The notes under the pieces: generated by a model
What the model was told of the DNA's origin: nothing
The model's input: the letters and a program-made list of their open reading frames with translations, nothing else
Databases searched by the model: none
Translations under genes and position numbers: made by a program
Source of the DNA: Nitrospira sp.
GTDB taxonomy: Bacteria; Nitrospirota; Nitrospiria; Nitrospirales; Nitrospiraceae
DNA: 64,000 bases
Assembly (NCBI GenBank): GCA_029194725.1
Contig: JARFXQ010000001.1
Span: 248,001-312,000 of the forward strand
Direction: 5' to 3'
Part shown: positions 7,526-15,543 of the stretch, in pieces
Numbering within the stretch: the first letter of the stretch is position 1
Layout of the letters: each line of letters starts with the position of its first letter

Positions 7526-9091
7526 CTATGTGGGGTTCTTGAGCCACTGCTTCACGACCACGGCAGTCGTGTCGGGATTCTTTCTCGCCATGTCGATGAT
7601 CTGCGCCCGATCAGGTCCGCTGGCCAGTGAAGCTTCCGCGGTTCCGACCGCGCCAGGCAGCGAAGATATCGACGTTTCGGCCTGGGTCTGTGCCGTCGTC
7701 GAACTCAGCATGGCCAGCAGCGGACGGACAACGAACAGGAAAATCACTGCAAATAGAAAGATTCCAACGCCATAACGGAGATACGGCAACCATGACCTGG
7801 AGCCTTCCGCCATGGCGTCCGTCGTCGCACTCTGCGGCTCGTCCGGTTCCGCACCGAATTGAACGTTGACGACTTGAACCTGATCTTGCCGCTCGGCCGA
7901 AAAGCCCATCGCCTTCTTGACGATCTCCTCAATCCTTTTTAAATCTTCTTCCGAACGTGGGCTGTATTTGCGCGCGGCAGCCGGCGTATCCGTCGACTGT
8001 CCGTCACCGATTTTGGCTGCTTCATATATCCCATCGACCAGCACGGCCACGGACAATTGTTTTATGACGCCCACCGGCTCGACGATTTTTGAAACGGTTC
8101 GGCTGATCTCGTAGTTGATCGTTTCATTCTTTGTCTGACTGTTGCTTGAGCTGGTTTGCGCCGACTCTTGATCCGTTCCCGGAGGCACATTCGACTGCAC
8201 ACCAGGTACACCGCCCCCGACGCCGTTGGTGCCGTTGGCCTTTTCCTGCCCTCGCTGCTCGCTCCTCACCACCTGGCTGTTCGGATCGTACCGCTCCTCC
8301 GTCGTCTCGACCTTTCGAAAATCCACCCGGCTGGACACGCGCACCACGGCCTTGTTGGCTCCGACGATTCGCTCCAACATCGTTTGGATGCGCGTTTCCA
8401 CGTCCTTTTCGACGCTGCGCTGATAATCGAGCTGTGCATTGGTCAAACCGGAGGTGTCGTCCGTCATGGTCGTCGACAACATACGACCGTGTCCATCCAC
8501 CACGGTCACATCGCGGGCTTGCAGGCCTTCCACGCTGCTTGACACCAGATGGATGACCCCTTGCACTTGCGACTGAGTCAACTGTTGTCCGTTGCGAAGG
8601 GACACGATCACTGACGCTCGGGCTTTCTCCTGCTCGTGGGCAAAGAGCCGTCGTTCCGGAATCGCCAGATGAACCCGCGCTCGTTCCACTTCCGGCAGTT
8701 GCGCAATGGTTCTGGCCAACTCGCCCTGTAGGGCACGACGATAGTTGAGCTTCTGGACGAACTCGGACATGCCGATCGACGTGCGATCAAAAATCTCGAA
8801 CCCGACCCCTCCCCCATGAGGAAGGCCTTGCGTCGCCAGTTGCAGTCGGAGGTCATGGACTTGGGTGCTCGGAACCAATACCGTCGATCCACCGCCGGTT
8901 GTTTCGTACGGAACCTTCGCCTCTTTCAGCTTGTCGATGATGGCGGCGGCATCTTCACTGCTGAGATTCGTGAACAACACCTGCATGTCTGGTTGCTGCG
9001 TCCACAGCGCGAGAGCGATGAGGCCCGCCACCGACCCGGCCAGAGCGATGATGATGATCAGTCGCTGATTGATGGAGAACTTGGAGAACAT
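7526..9091 (-). CDS. fliF: Flagellar MS-ring protein FliF
   Basis: About 521 residues. I chose ATG at 9091 because a GGGGAG lies eight bases upstream; an in-frame GTG at 9100 is the alternative. Membrane segment near residues 12-33 (LIIIIALAGSVAGLIALALW), ring-building motifs (MQVLFTNLSSEDAAAIIDKL, GVGFEIFDRTSIGMSEF, YRRALQGELARTI), a long periplasmic domain, a second membrane segment near 445-465 (YGVGIFLFAVIFLFVVRPLL) and a C-terminal FliG-binding tail (MARKNPDTTAVVVKQWLK). All standard. Confidence 0.95.
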   Translation of the reverse strand: MFSKFSINQRLIIIIALAGSVAGLIALALWTQQPDMQVLFTNLSSEDAAAIIDKLKEAKVPYETTGGGSTVLVPSTQVHDLRLQLATQGLPHGGGVGFEIFDRTSIGMSEFVQKLNYRRALQGELARTIAQLPEVERARVHLAIPERRLFAHEQEKARASVIVSLRNGQQLTQSQVQGVIHLVSSSVEGLQARDVTVVDGHGRMLSTTMTDDTSGLTNAQLDYQRSVEKDVETRIQTMLERIVGANKAVVRVSSRVDFRKVETTEERYDPNSQVVRSEQRGQEKANGTNGVGGGVPGVQSNVPPGTDQESAQTSSSNSQTKNETINYEISRTVSKIVEPVGVIKQLSVAVLVDGIYEAAKIGDGQSTDTPAAARKYSPRSEEDLKRIEEIVKKAMGFSAERQDQVQVVNVQFGAEPDEPQSATTDAMAEGSRSWLPYLRYGVGIFLFAVIFLFVVRPLLAMLSSTTAQTQAETSISSLPGAVGTAEASLASGPDRAQIIDMARKNPDTTAVVVKQWLKNPT

Positions 9092-9123
9092 TCTAGCCAC
9101 TCCCCTTCATCACACCTGACCGA

Positions 9124-9429
9124 TTACACCTGCATCCGTTGAATTTCTTCATAAGCCGCAACCAGTTTGTTCCTGATTTGCATCATCAACTGGAAAGACA
9201 CGTCCGCCTGCTGCAACGCAACCATCGTCCGGTGAAGGTCCTGCGTATCGCCGGTCATGAGGGCATCCACCGCTCGCCCGGCTTCCAGCTGCGTGTCGTT
9301 GACCTTTCCAATCGCGGACTTGAGCGAATCCAAGAATCCTGAGGTGCCTGTTGCCCCGTCTGACCCGCCCCCCTGAGCCAAATCGGGGATGGGAGCGATA
9401 CCGGATGTCGGACCGTATATCTGATTCAT
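9124..9429 (-). CDS. fliE: Flagellar hook-basal body protein FliE
   Basis: 101 residues from ATG 9429 (MNQIYGPTSG), preceded by a strong GGAGGTGAT. Longer frames upstream lack a ribosome site and enter flgC. The C-terminal two-thirds SFLDSLKSAIGKVND-like (here FLDSLKSAIGKVNDTQLEAG), MVALQQADVSFQLMMQIRNK and LVAAYEEIQRMQV are the typical FliE helices that join the MS ring to the rod. Confidence 0.93.
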   Translation of the reverse strand: MNQIYGPTSGIAPIPDLAQGGGSDGATGTSGFLDSLKSAIGKVNDTQLEAGRAVDALMTGDTQDLHRTMVALQQADVSFQLMMQIRNKLVAAYEEIQRMQV

Positions 9430-9431
9430 TA

Positions 9432-9881
9432 TCACCTCCCGATCTCGAGCGCCTTGTTCCACATGGCGCGTGTCGCATTGATCGCTTGGACATTGGCTTC
9501 GTACGCGCGCGTGGCGCCGATCATGTTCACCATCTCTTCCATGACATTCACGTTGGGAAGACGGACGAACCCTTTGGGATCGGCGTCAGGATGATGCGGG
9601 TCATAGATCTGCTGCCCTGGTTTCGGATCTTCCACCACTCGTGCGACGGAGACTCCTTCGAGGGCGTGTGCCGTCGGTCCGAGCGCGACTTTGCGGAACG
9701 CCTGTTGGAATGCGCCGGGAACCGCTGTCGAACGAAAGACAACGTCCCGGCGTTTATAGGGACCACCAGTCGGCGTTTTGGTCGATTGGGCATTCGCGAG
9801 ATTGCTGGCAATCACATTGAGTCGTCGCCGTTGAGCATCCAACCCAGAAACCGATACGGCCAGACTGTCGGACATTTCCAT
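9432..9881 (-). CDS. flgC: Flagellar basal-body rod protein FlgC
   Basis: 149 residues. N-terminal rod/hook motif SVSGLDAQRRRLNVIASNLA with ANAQSTKT, then GGPYKRRDVVF, and a C-terminal helix ATRAYEANVQAINATRAMWN, all standard for FlgC. GAGGAGG lies just upstream of the ATG. It is two bases before fliE's start. Confidence 0.95.
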   Translation of the reverse strand: MEMSDSLAVSVSGLDAQRRRLNVIASNLANAQSTKTPTGGPYKRRDVVFRSTAVPGAFQQAFRKVALGPTAHALEGVSVARVVEDPKPGQQIYDPHHPDADPKGFVRLPNVNVMEEMVNMIGATRAYEANVQAINATRAMWNKALEIGR

Positions 9882-9910
9882 GATGGGCCTCCTCTATCAG
9901 CCGTCAGCCG

Positions 9911-9929
9911 GCTTGCCGACTCGGCAAGC
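9911..9929. terminator. Perfect hairpin between flgB and flgC
   Basis: GCTTGCCGA / TCGGCAAGC with a one-base loop centre. It lies in the 62-base gap between flgB and flgC. No T tract follows, so it is more likely an RNA-processing or attenuation hairpin than a full terminator. Confidence 0.4.
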
Positions 9930-9943
9930 TGAGCGGCTACCTG

Positions 9944-10354
9944 TTATCTCGCATCTCGTATTGCACTCAGTAACCCGTTAAACCTCTTGGCCAGTATCGT
10001 GGCAGCTGCGTTGTACTGCATGGCATTCTCGGACAATTTGGCCATCTCCAGCTCGAGATTCACTGAGTTTGCGTCAAGAGGAAGATCTCCGGCCGGCACT
10101 TCACTGAGCTTCCCGGTCACCGCCTGCAGCTCCTGCGTGCCGTGAACGCCGAAATGGCGAGACTGCGTCGCAGCCAACACGATCGGCAGGCGTCCTTTGC
10201 GGGCCGATTGCAATTGATCCAGAAAAGTTAATTCTGATGCGCGATAGCCCGGCGTTTCTTCGTTGGCCAAGTTTGAAGCGATCACCCGTTGTTTCGCAGC
10301 ACGAAGATCGAGAGATCGCTGCAACAGTTGCATGGTTCTGTCAAAGATCGTCAT
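9944..10354 (-). CDS. flgB: Flagellar basal-body rod protein FlgB
   Basis: 136 residues. N-terminal motif LQRSLDLRAAKQRVIASNLA with NEETPGYRASELTF and C-terminal helix MAKLSENAMQYNAAATILAK are the family hallmarks. AGGAG precedes the ATG. First gene of the flagellar operon; a sigma-54-like site lies 40 bases upstream. Confidence 0.95.
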   Translation of the reverse strand: MTIFDRTMQLLQRSLDLRAAKQRVIASNLANEETPGYRASELTFLDQLQSARKGRLPIVLAATQSRHFGVHGTQELQAVTGKLSEVPAGDLPLDANSVNLELEMAKLSENAMQYNAAATILAKRFNGLLSAIRDAR

Positions 10355-10393
10355 GGTCCTATGCTCCTTTCCACCAACGACGCTCTACATCTT

Positions 10394-10407
10394 GCAATCA
10401 TGATGCC
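10394..10407 (-). promoter_or_regulatory. Candidate sigma-54 promoter of the flagellar operon
   Basis: On the minus strand GGCATCATGATTGC gives GG-N10-GC with a -12 element TTGC and -24 element AGGCAT (consensus TGGCAC). It sits about 40 bases before flgB, in the right place for control by the adjacent FlrC-like activator. Confidence 0.5.
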
Positions 10408-10507
10408 TGTCGGAACACTACGGTGACGACCTTGATCGCTGCCAGGTGTCATCCCCATTGGGTTTCGTCCTACTCACCTCTCCCACCATTGCTCATTACC
10501 GACTCTA

Positions 10508-10536
10508 GCAAGAACTTGCCGACCGGCAATTCTTGC
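10508..10536. terminator. Strong hairpin after the FlrC-like gene
   Basis: GCAAGAA-C-TTGCCG-AC-CGGCAA-TTCTTGC: 13 base pairs with one bulge, six bases past the flrC-like stop (10542). It lacks a long T tract but most likely ends the flrBC transcript before flgB. Confidence 0.55.
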
Positions 10537-10541
10537 CTCGT

Positions 10542-11954
10542 TCACGACGCAGGGATAGACAATGGTCGTTCAGTCTCCCGATACTCTCGTAGTTTATTTC
10601 GTAACGTACGAATGCTGATGCCCAGCTCCTTCGCCGCGTGCGTGCGATTGTCCTTCACTCGTGCCAGCGTCTTAAAAATCAACTCCCTCTCCATTTCCCA
10701 CAGGGATCCGTTGACCGGCTGTTGCGGACGGACAGGCTGGACCTGCGTCTCTCCGCTTTGTTCAGGAGGACAATGCTCGGGAAGGATCGGGCCATGCCCC
10801 GCCAGCAACACCGCCCGTTCCATGACGTTTTCTAATTCACGGACGTTTCCTTTCCATGTCAGCCGTTGCAAGTGAGCAGCCGCGCTCTCCGACAACGTCG
10901 GTTGCGCCAGCCCGTTCCTCATGGCCGACTGGCTCACAAAATGCCGCGCGAGCAATGGAATATCGATCGTGCGTTCACGTAGCGGAGGAACCGTGACCGG
11001 AAAGACGTTGAGACGATAGTACAGATCTTCCCGAAAACGTCCTTGCTCGACCTCTCGATAGAGCGCCCGATTGGTCGTCGCGACCACGCGAATATTGATT
11101 GAAACCGGATCGCGTCCCCCGATCCGATCGACCTCACGTTCCTGCAGCACGCGTAACAACTTTGCCTGGAGGCTCAGGTTCATTTCACTGATTTCATCCA
11201 GGAGCAATGTGCCGGTATGAGCCATTTCAAACTTGCCGATTTTTCTGATCAACGCACCGGTGAATGCGCCACGCTCGTGGCCGAAGAGTTCGCTCTCAAG
11301 CAACCCATCCGGCAAAGCCGCACAATTGACCGCGATGAACGGCCGATGAGCTCGCGGGCTCCGATTATGGATAAACCGGGCTAATAGCTCTTTTCCTGTG
11401 CCGCTCTCCCCCTGAATCAGTACGGTGGCTTGGCTGGACGCCACCCCTTCGATGGTACTGATGAGCCGGATCATTCCTGGGTCTTGGGTTAAGAGAGCTC
11501 GGTTGTCCGTCGGATGGGGCTGGTGATCAGAGGTAGGTCCTGCCTCTCGCCCCGATTTGAGATTCGTGAGGACTCGCTCCAGCACGTCCATTGAAAACGG
11601 CTTTAAGAGATACTCGCTGGCACCCAGCTTCATGGCCTCGACAGCTGTTTCTATGGCCCCATAGGCAGTCATCAGAACGATCGTGGCCTGAGGAGCACGA
11701 GCCCTGACTTCCCTGATCAACTCGAGCCCGTTGAGACGCGGCATCCTGAGGTCGGTCAGCACCAGCCATGGACGAAACCGGGAAACCCTGTCGATGGCGT
11801 CCATCCCATCGACCGCCCCTTGCACGGAATAGCCGAGTCGCTTGACCGTCTCCATCAGTGCGGTCCGCATCGATGGATCGTCATCGACGACAAGAATGCG
11901 CTCGCTTTCATCACCATTTTCAGAAAGCGGGTTACTCTTCTCGATGTCATTCAT
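10542..11954 (-). CDS. flrC: FlrC/FleR-like sigma-54 response regulator
   Basis: 470 residues from ATG 11954, which has GGAGGAAT eight bases upstream; the longer open frame overlaps the kinase gene and is discarded. Receiver domain (acidic VVDDD, phospho-acceptor D68 in TDLRMP, K118), AAA+ domain with Walker A GESGTGKE at 182-189, GAFTGA at 229-234, Walker B TLLLDEISEM, sensor arginines, and a Fis-type HTH at the C-terminus (NRTHAAKELGISIRTLRNKL). It should activate sigma-54 promoters of rod, ring and switch genes. It lies 16 bases after its kinase and just upstream of flgB, which is the FlrBC arrangement. Symbol by analogy. Confidence 0.8.
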   Translation of the reverse strand: MNDIEKSNPLSENGDESERILVVDDDPSMRTALMETVKRLGYSVQGAVDGMDAIDRVSRFRPWLVLTDLRMPRLNGLELIREVRARAPQATIVLMTAYGAIETAVEAMKLGASEYLLKPFSMDVLERVLTNLKSGREAGPTSDHQPHPTDNRALLTQDPGMIRLISTIEGVASSQATVLIQGESGTGKELLARFIHNRSPRAHRPFIAVNCAALPDGLLESELFGHERGAFTGALIRKIGKFEMAHTGTLLLDEISEMNLSLQAKLLRVLQEREVDRIGGRDPVSINIRVVATTNRALYREVEQGRFREDLYYRLNVFPVTVPPLRERTIDIPLLARHFVSQSAMRNGLAQPTLSESAAAHLQRLTWKGNVRELENVMERAVLLAGHGPILPEHCPPEQSGETQVQPVRPQQPVNGSLWEMERELIFKTLARVKDNRTHAAKELGISIRTLRNKLREYRETERPLSIPAS

Positions 11955-11970
11955 GAGACCATTCCTCCGC

Positions 11971-13248
11971 TCACGCCGCCTCATGTTCAACGGGATACGC
12001 GTCACTCGATTCAGGCTCGCTCCCCGCTCGAGCTTGCGCTTCAGTTGGATTTCCACGCATCGAAGGATGAGGGAGAATAATTGAGCATGCAGTGCCCTGC
12101 CCGACCGTGCTCTCGACATCGATCCGTCCCTGGTGCGCCTCGACGATTGAATACACAATCGCCAGGCCAAGGCCGGTTCCTTCTTCCTTCGTCGTAAAGA
12201 ATGGGTCGAAGATGCGCGAGCGATGGGCCGGATCGATGCCCATGCCGGAATCCTGTACGGTCAACCGAACTGCGGGCATGTCAAGTCCCTGCCTCGGTTC
12301 TTGGGAAAGACTGATCGCCAAGATACCGCCCTTCGGCATCGCCTGAACCGCATTGACGATCAGATTTACGAGGACTTGCTTCAGCTGTCCGTCATGACAC
12401 CAGATCGAACGGATCTTCGAACTGATCTCCACTCGGATGTCAACCGGCACTCGGGTGAGCGCATGGGCGGCCAACTTGATCGATTCGCCGATCAATGGCT
12501 CAGCCAAGTGCCAATCACGAACCATGCGAACAGGCCTTGTGTACAGCAAGAGATTGGCCAGCAAACGATCCATCGACTGGACGGCCTCCGAGATCTGCTG
12601 GGCATAACGCTTGGCGGACGAATGCTCGGCCAGATCACGCTGCAACATGGACGCAAAAAGCTCCACGCTGCCCAAGGGATTCCTGATCTCGTGGGCAATC
12701 CGGCCGATCAGCTCTCCCATGGCCGCAAGTCGTTCTTTGCGCTGGAGCTGTTCCTCAAGCTGAAAGATGCGAGTGATGTCCTGAAACAGAATGAGATGGC
12801 CGGAGCGCTCTCCGTAATCGTTGCGGAGCGGAACCCGGTTAATGGAGACGACTGTCTGTCCGATGCGTTGCGGCCGATCACAGAGGCCGAGGCCCGCACC
12901 AGCCAATACGTCCGTCGCGCGACGGTTCCGCAGCTCGACATCCGTGGCTCCCAGCAACAGCTCGGCTGCGCGATTGCTGCGACTGATGGTTTGGCAATCG
13001 TCCACCACCAACACCCCTGTCGACAAGGACTCAAGCACCTCATCCAGATGCGCGCGCATGGCCTCGTTGTCGCCAAGCTGTCGACGAAGGGCATCATTGC
13101 TCTGCGCCAACTCCAGATCCATCTGTTCCACACGCGCTGTGAGCGCGCTGTAGGACTGCTGCAGCGTTTGAGCGGCCTCATCAAAACTTCTGAATGCAGC
13201 GCGCAGCAGTTCCTGTTCCTCCGGATGTCCGGCCACGGCATCCGTCAT
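11971..13248 (-). CDS. flrB: FlrB/FleS-like cytoplasmic histidine kinase
   Basis: 425 residues, no membrane segment. N-terminal coiled coil (about 20-70), a PAS-like domain at about 75-170 (ESLSTGVLVVDDCQTISRSN, then GHLILFQDIT), a dimerisation/phospho-acceptor helix with H in GRIAHEIRNPLGS, and a HATPase_c domain with N (LVNLIVNAVQAMP), DSGMGID and GTGLGLAI boxes. It should phosphorylate the downstream sigma-54 regulator. The start overlaps the upstream TPR gene's stop by four bases. All catalytic boxes are intact. Confidence 0.8.
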   Translation of the reverse strand: MTDAVAGHPEEQELLRAAFRSFDEAAQTLQQSYSALTARVEQMDLELAQSNDALRRQLGDNEAMRAHLDEVLESLSTGVLVVDDCQTISRSNRAAELLLGATDVELRNRRATDVLAGAGLGLCDRPQRIGQTVVSINRVPLRNDYGERSGHLILFQDITRIFQLEEQLQRKERLAAMGELIGRIAHEIRNPLGSVELFASMLQRDLAEHSSAKRYAQQISEAVQSMDRLLANLLLYTRPVRMVRDWHLAEPLIGESIKLAAHALTRVPVDIRVEISSKIRSIWCHDGQLKQVLVNLIVNAVQAMPKGGILAISLSQEPRQGLDMPAVRLTVQDSGMGIDPAHRSRIFDPFFTTKEEGTGLGLAIVYSIVEAHQGRIDVESTVGQGTACSIILPHPSMRGNPTEAQARAGSEPESSDAYPVEHEAA

Positions 13249-15425
13249 AGTCCCTCTGATCTCCCGGAACGACCGGCCATCCGCAAACTCGTTTTAAGGA
13301 ACGACGACAGTCGGTTCAGCATCGAATCGTCCGTGACGTCGAGCTCGGCAAGCGCGACGGTGGCGCGATCGTATTGTTTCAATGCCGTCCAATGTTGGGC
13401 AGTTTGCAGGCGCGCCCAATCGGCTTGCGACGCGCTCGGCTTCCTTTCCAACACTAATTGATAGGCGGCGATCGCCAGTTCATGCCGATTCACTCGCGAC
13501 AAGGTATCCGCATAGGACATGAGCGTATCGGACGATTGCGCTGCACCGGCTTTGAACGCCTCTTCGTAGGCCAGTGCGGACTCATCGAGTTTTTCCAGTT
13601 CGCCCAGCGTCTTGGCCAACTGGATGTACATGTCCGGTCGTTCGGGATGAACGGGGTGGCGTAAGAGCCAGGTACGGCACAGATGGAGAAGCCCTTGCAG
13701 ATCGTTCTGTTGCCGCATGGTATCGATCAGGAGATGCACCACTTCCCCTTCGTGCTTTCCGGTAGGGAACTGAAACCGGTATCGCTCCAGCACCTTTCTG
13801 GCGGCCTGAGGATCCCGCTGACCCAGATAGATCTTTCCGAGTCCGATCAAGGCAGATTCAAGCAATGTCGAATCGCTGTGCGACTTAATGACCAACTGGT
13901 ACAGCCGTATGGCCTCCGGGGAAAATCCCAAGCGCCGATGAGATTCCGCTATGTCCAGCAACAGAGGAGAATGCTTATAGCGCTGTTCGGCCAGTGCTCC
14001 ATGTCTATGAAACAGACTGACGACGGTCAGGTCGTCTCGCGATGCAATCGCCGCATCGAGCCACGGTGTCAGAAGGGCGGACAGGCGCTCCGAGGCTTTC
14101 AATGCCCATGGATCGTTCTTATTGGTGGTTCGAAGCGTGATGTCCTTGTAGGTTTGAAGTGCTCGATTCATGTCGCTTGCAAGTTCATATCCCTTCCCGA
14201 GGTAATACAGGGCCTCACTTCCTATCGGATTACCGACTTCTCGAGTCGCAATCTCTTCGAGTAGCGATCGATAGGAATCGTCGGTTTGGTCAGGAATCGG
14301 CACATCATGAATCATGGCGCTGACCGTGAGCCCGAGCGAATTGCTTCCAGCCGGCAACATGTTCTCCGCGCGAAGCGCCGCGAGCCGGAGTTTGGCCGTC
14401 GTCTCCAACGCGCTGGTCGGATAGAGCGAGGGAATCAGAGCATAGACGAACTCAGCGAGCGGCTGTTTGGCACTCGCGCTCAATCCCTCTGCCACGTGCA
14501 GCAGAGCCGCAGGCGCATATTCATGGCGAGGATAGAGATTGTATAAGAGCAACATGAGCTCTCGAGCGGAAGCCGCGTGACGCAGGTTCAGCTGCGTGAC
14601 AGCATAGCGCTGAAGAGACAACGGATCGCCCCTCAGAAAATGTGGCCATCGTCGATAGGCGATATCGAAGATCGGCTGCGCCTCAGAAAATCGTTGCATT
14701 CTGAACAGCGCATGAGCCAACCCCAACGTCGCTGCTTGGAGCGACTGCTCGTCCTCGCTTCGTTTTCGAACGTCGACAAACGCATGCTCGGCATCGCTCC
14801 ATTTCCCCATGGCCATGAACGTGTAACCAAGACCTAACAAAGCCCGATTCCTATCGAAGGGCACAGTGACGGAATGGGCCATAGCTTGCTCGTAAACCGC
14901 TTGTGCCTCATACAACGCACGTTGCTCAAAATATAAATCCGCAATCCGCCATTCCGCTCTCCTGGCATTCGACGATTGTGGATGGTCCCGAAGGAGTTTC
15001 TTGTACTCCACAATCGCTTCGGACCTGGATTGTCTCGAAGCACCATCGCGCAACAAGAGCTCGACCAAGAAGGCTTTTGCCGATGGGACAAGCGGGCTTT
15101 CAGGATGTTCCTTTACGATCTTCCCAAAGAAACGTTGCGCCTCCGGCCATGCCTGCTTCTTGTACGCGGACTGGCCTTCCTGCCAAGCCAGGCCGTCGAT
15201 CCCTGAAGATTGGCCCTCCGAGCGAGGCCCGTCATCAGGCAGGGGTTGGGCAAGCCGCTCACCAGATAGTGGATTCCGTATCGATGTCGTTCGTTCGCTG
15301 GCTGCTGCGATCGAAGGATTGGGAGAAGGATACGAGGGAGCCTCCCCGACGGTCGGGGAGGCGAACGACATCCAGGCGGCAATGGAGAATAGGAATGGAC
15401 GATATCGTAAACGGCGTCGATACAC
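13245..15425 (-). CDS. Exported TPR-repeat protein of the flrBC operon
   Basis: 726 residues with a GTG start. A short basic start and hydrophobic segment (RPFLFSIAAWMSFASPTVG) form a signal peptide or anchor, so the bulk is likely periplasmic. The rest is a long superhelix of tetratricopeptide-type repeats from about residue 80 to 710 (for example AEWRIADLYFEQRALYEAQA, ALLGLGYTFMAMGKWSDAEH, YYLGKGYELASDMNRALQTY). It is translationally coupled to flrB. Possible role: sensing flagellar assembly state for the kinase or a scaffold; this is inference, no named family recognised. The start region has no clear ribosome site, so the start is less sure. Confidence 0.75.
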   Translation of the reverse strand: MYRRRLRYRPFLFSIAAWMSFASPTVGEAPSYPSPNPSIAAASERTTSIRNPLSGERLAQPLPDDGPRSEGQSSGIDGLAWQEGQSAYKKQAWPEAQRFFGKIVKEHPESPLVPSAKAFLVELLLRDGASRQSRSEAIVEYKKLLRDHPQSSNARRAEWRIADLYFEQRALYEAQAVYEQAMAHSVTVPFDRNRALLGLGYTFMAMGKWSDAEHAFVDVRKRSEDEQSLQAATLGLAHALFRMQRFSEAQPIFDIAYRRWPHFLRGDPLSLQRYAVTQLNLRHAASARELMLLLYNLYPRHEYAPAALLHVAEGLSASAKQPLAEFVYALIPSLYPTSALETTAKLRLAALRAENMLPAGSNSLGLTVSAMIHDVPIPDQTDDSYRSLLEEIATREVGNPIGSEALYYLGKGYELASDMNRALQTYKDITLRTTNKNDPWALKASERLSALLTPWLDAAIASRDDLTVVSLFHRHGALAEQRYKHSPLLLDIAESHRRLGFSPEAIRLYQLVIKSHSDSTLLESALIGLGKIYLGQRDPQAARKVLERYRFQFPTGKHEGEVVHLLIDTMRQQNDLQGLLHLCRTWLLRHPVHPERPDMYIQLAKTLGELEKLDESALAYEEAFKAGAAQSSDTLMSYADTLSRVNRHELAIAAYQLVLERKPSASQADWARLQTAQHWTALKQYDRATVALAELDVTDDSMLNRLSSFLKTSLRMAGRSGRSEGL

Positions 15426-15440
15426 GGCGATAGGGCATCA

Positions 15441-15454
15441 GCAAGGCTCATGCC
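15441..15454 (-). promoter_or_regulatory. Weak sigma-54-like site before the TPR gene
   Basis: Minus-strand GGCATGAGCCTTGC has GG-N10-GC spacing with GGCAT and TTGC, like the site before flgB. But it ends only 16 bases before the assumed GTG start, which would leave almost no leader. Either the start is further in or the site is chance. Confidence 0.25.
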
Positions 15455-15543
15455 CTGTACCGGTCCAGGAAACTTGCAATAAATCAGGAGAGTTATCGAG
15501 AGAAATCGCGAGCCTGGATCGACCCTGTCAGGATTGGCGTCGG

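Noticed and set aside
12223..13461. 412-residue plus-strand open frame
   Set aside because: Antisense to the FlrB kinase and TPR genes.
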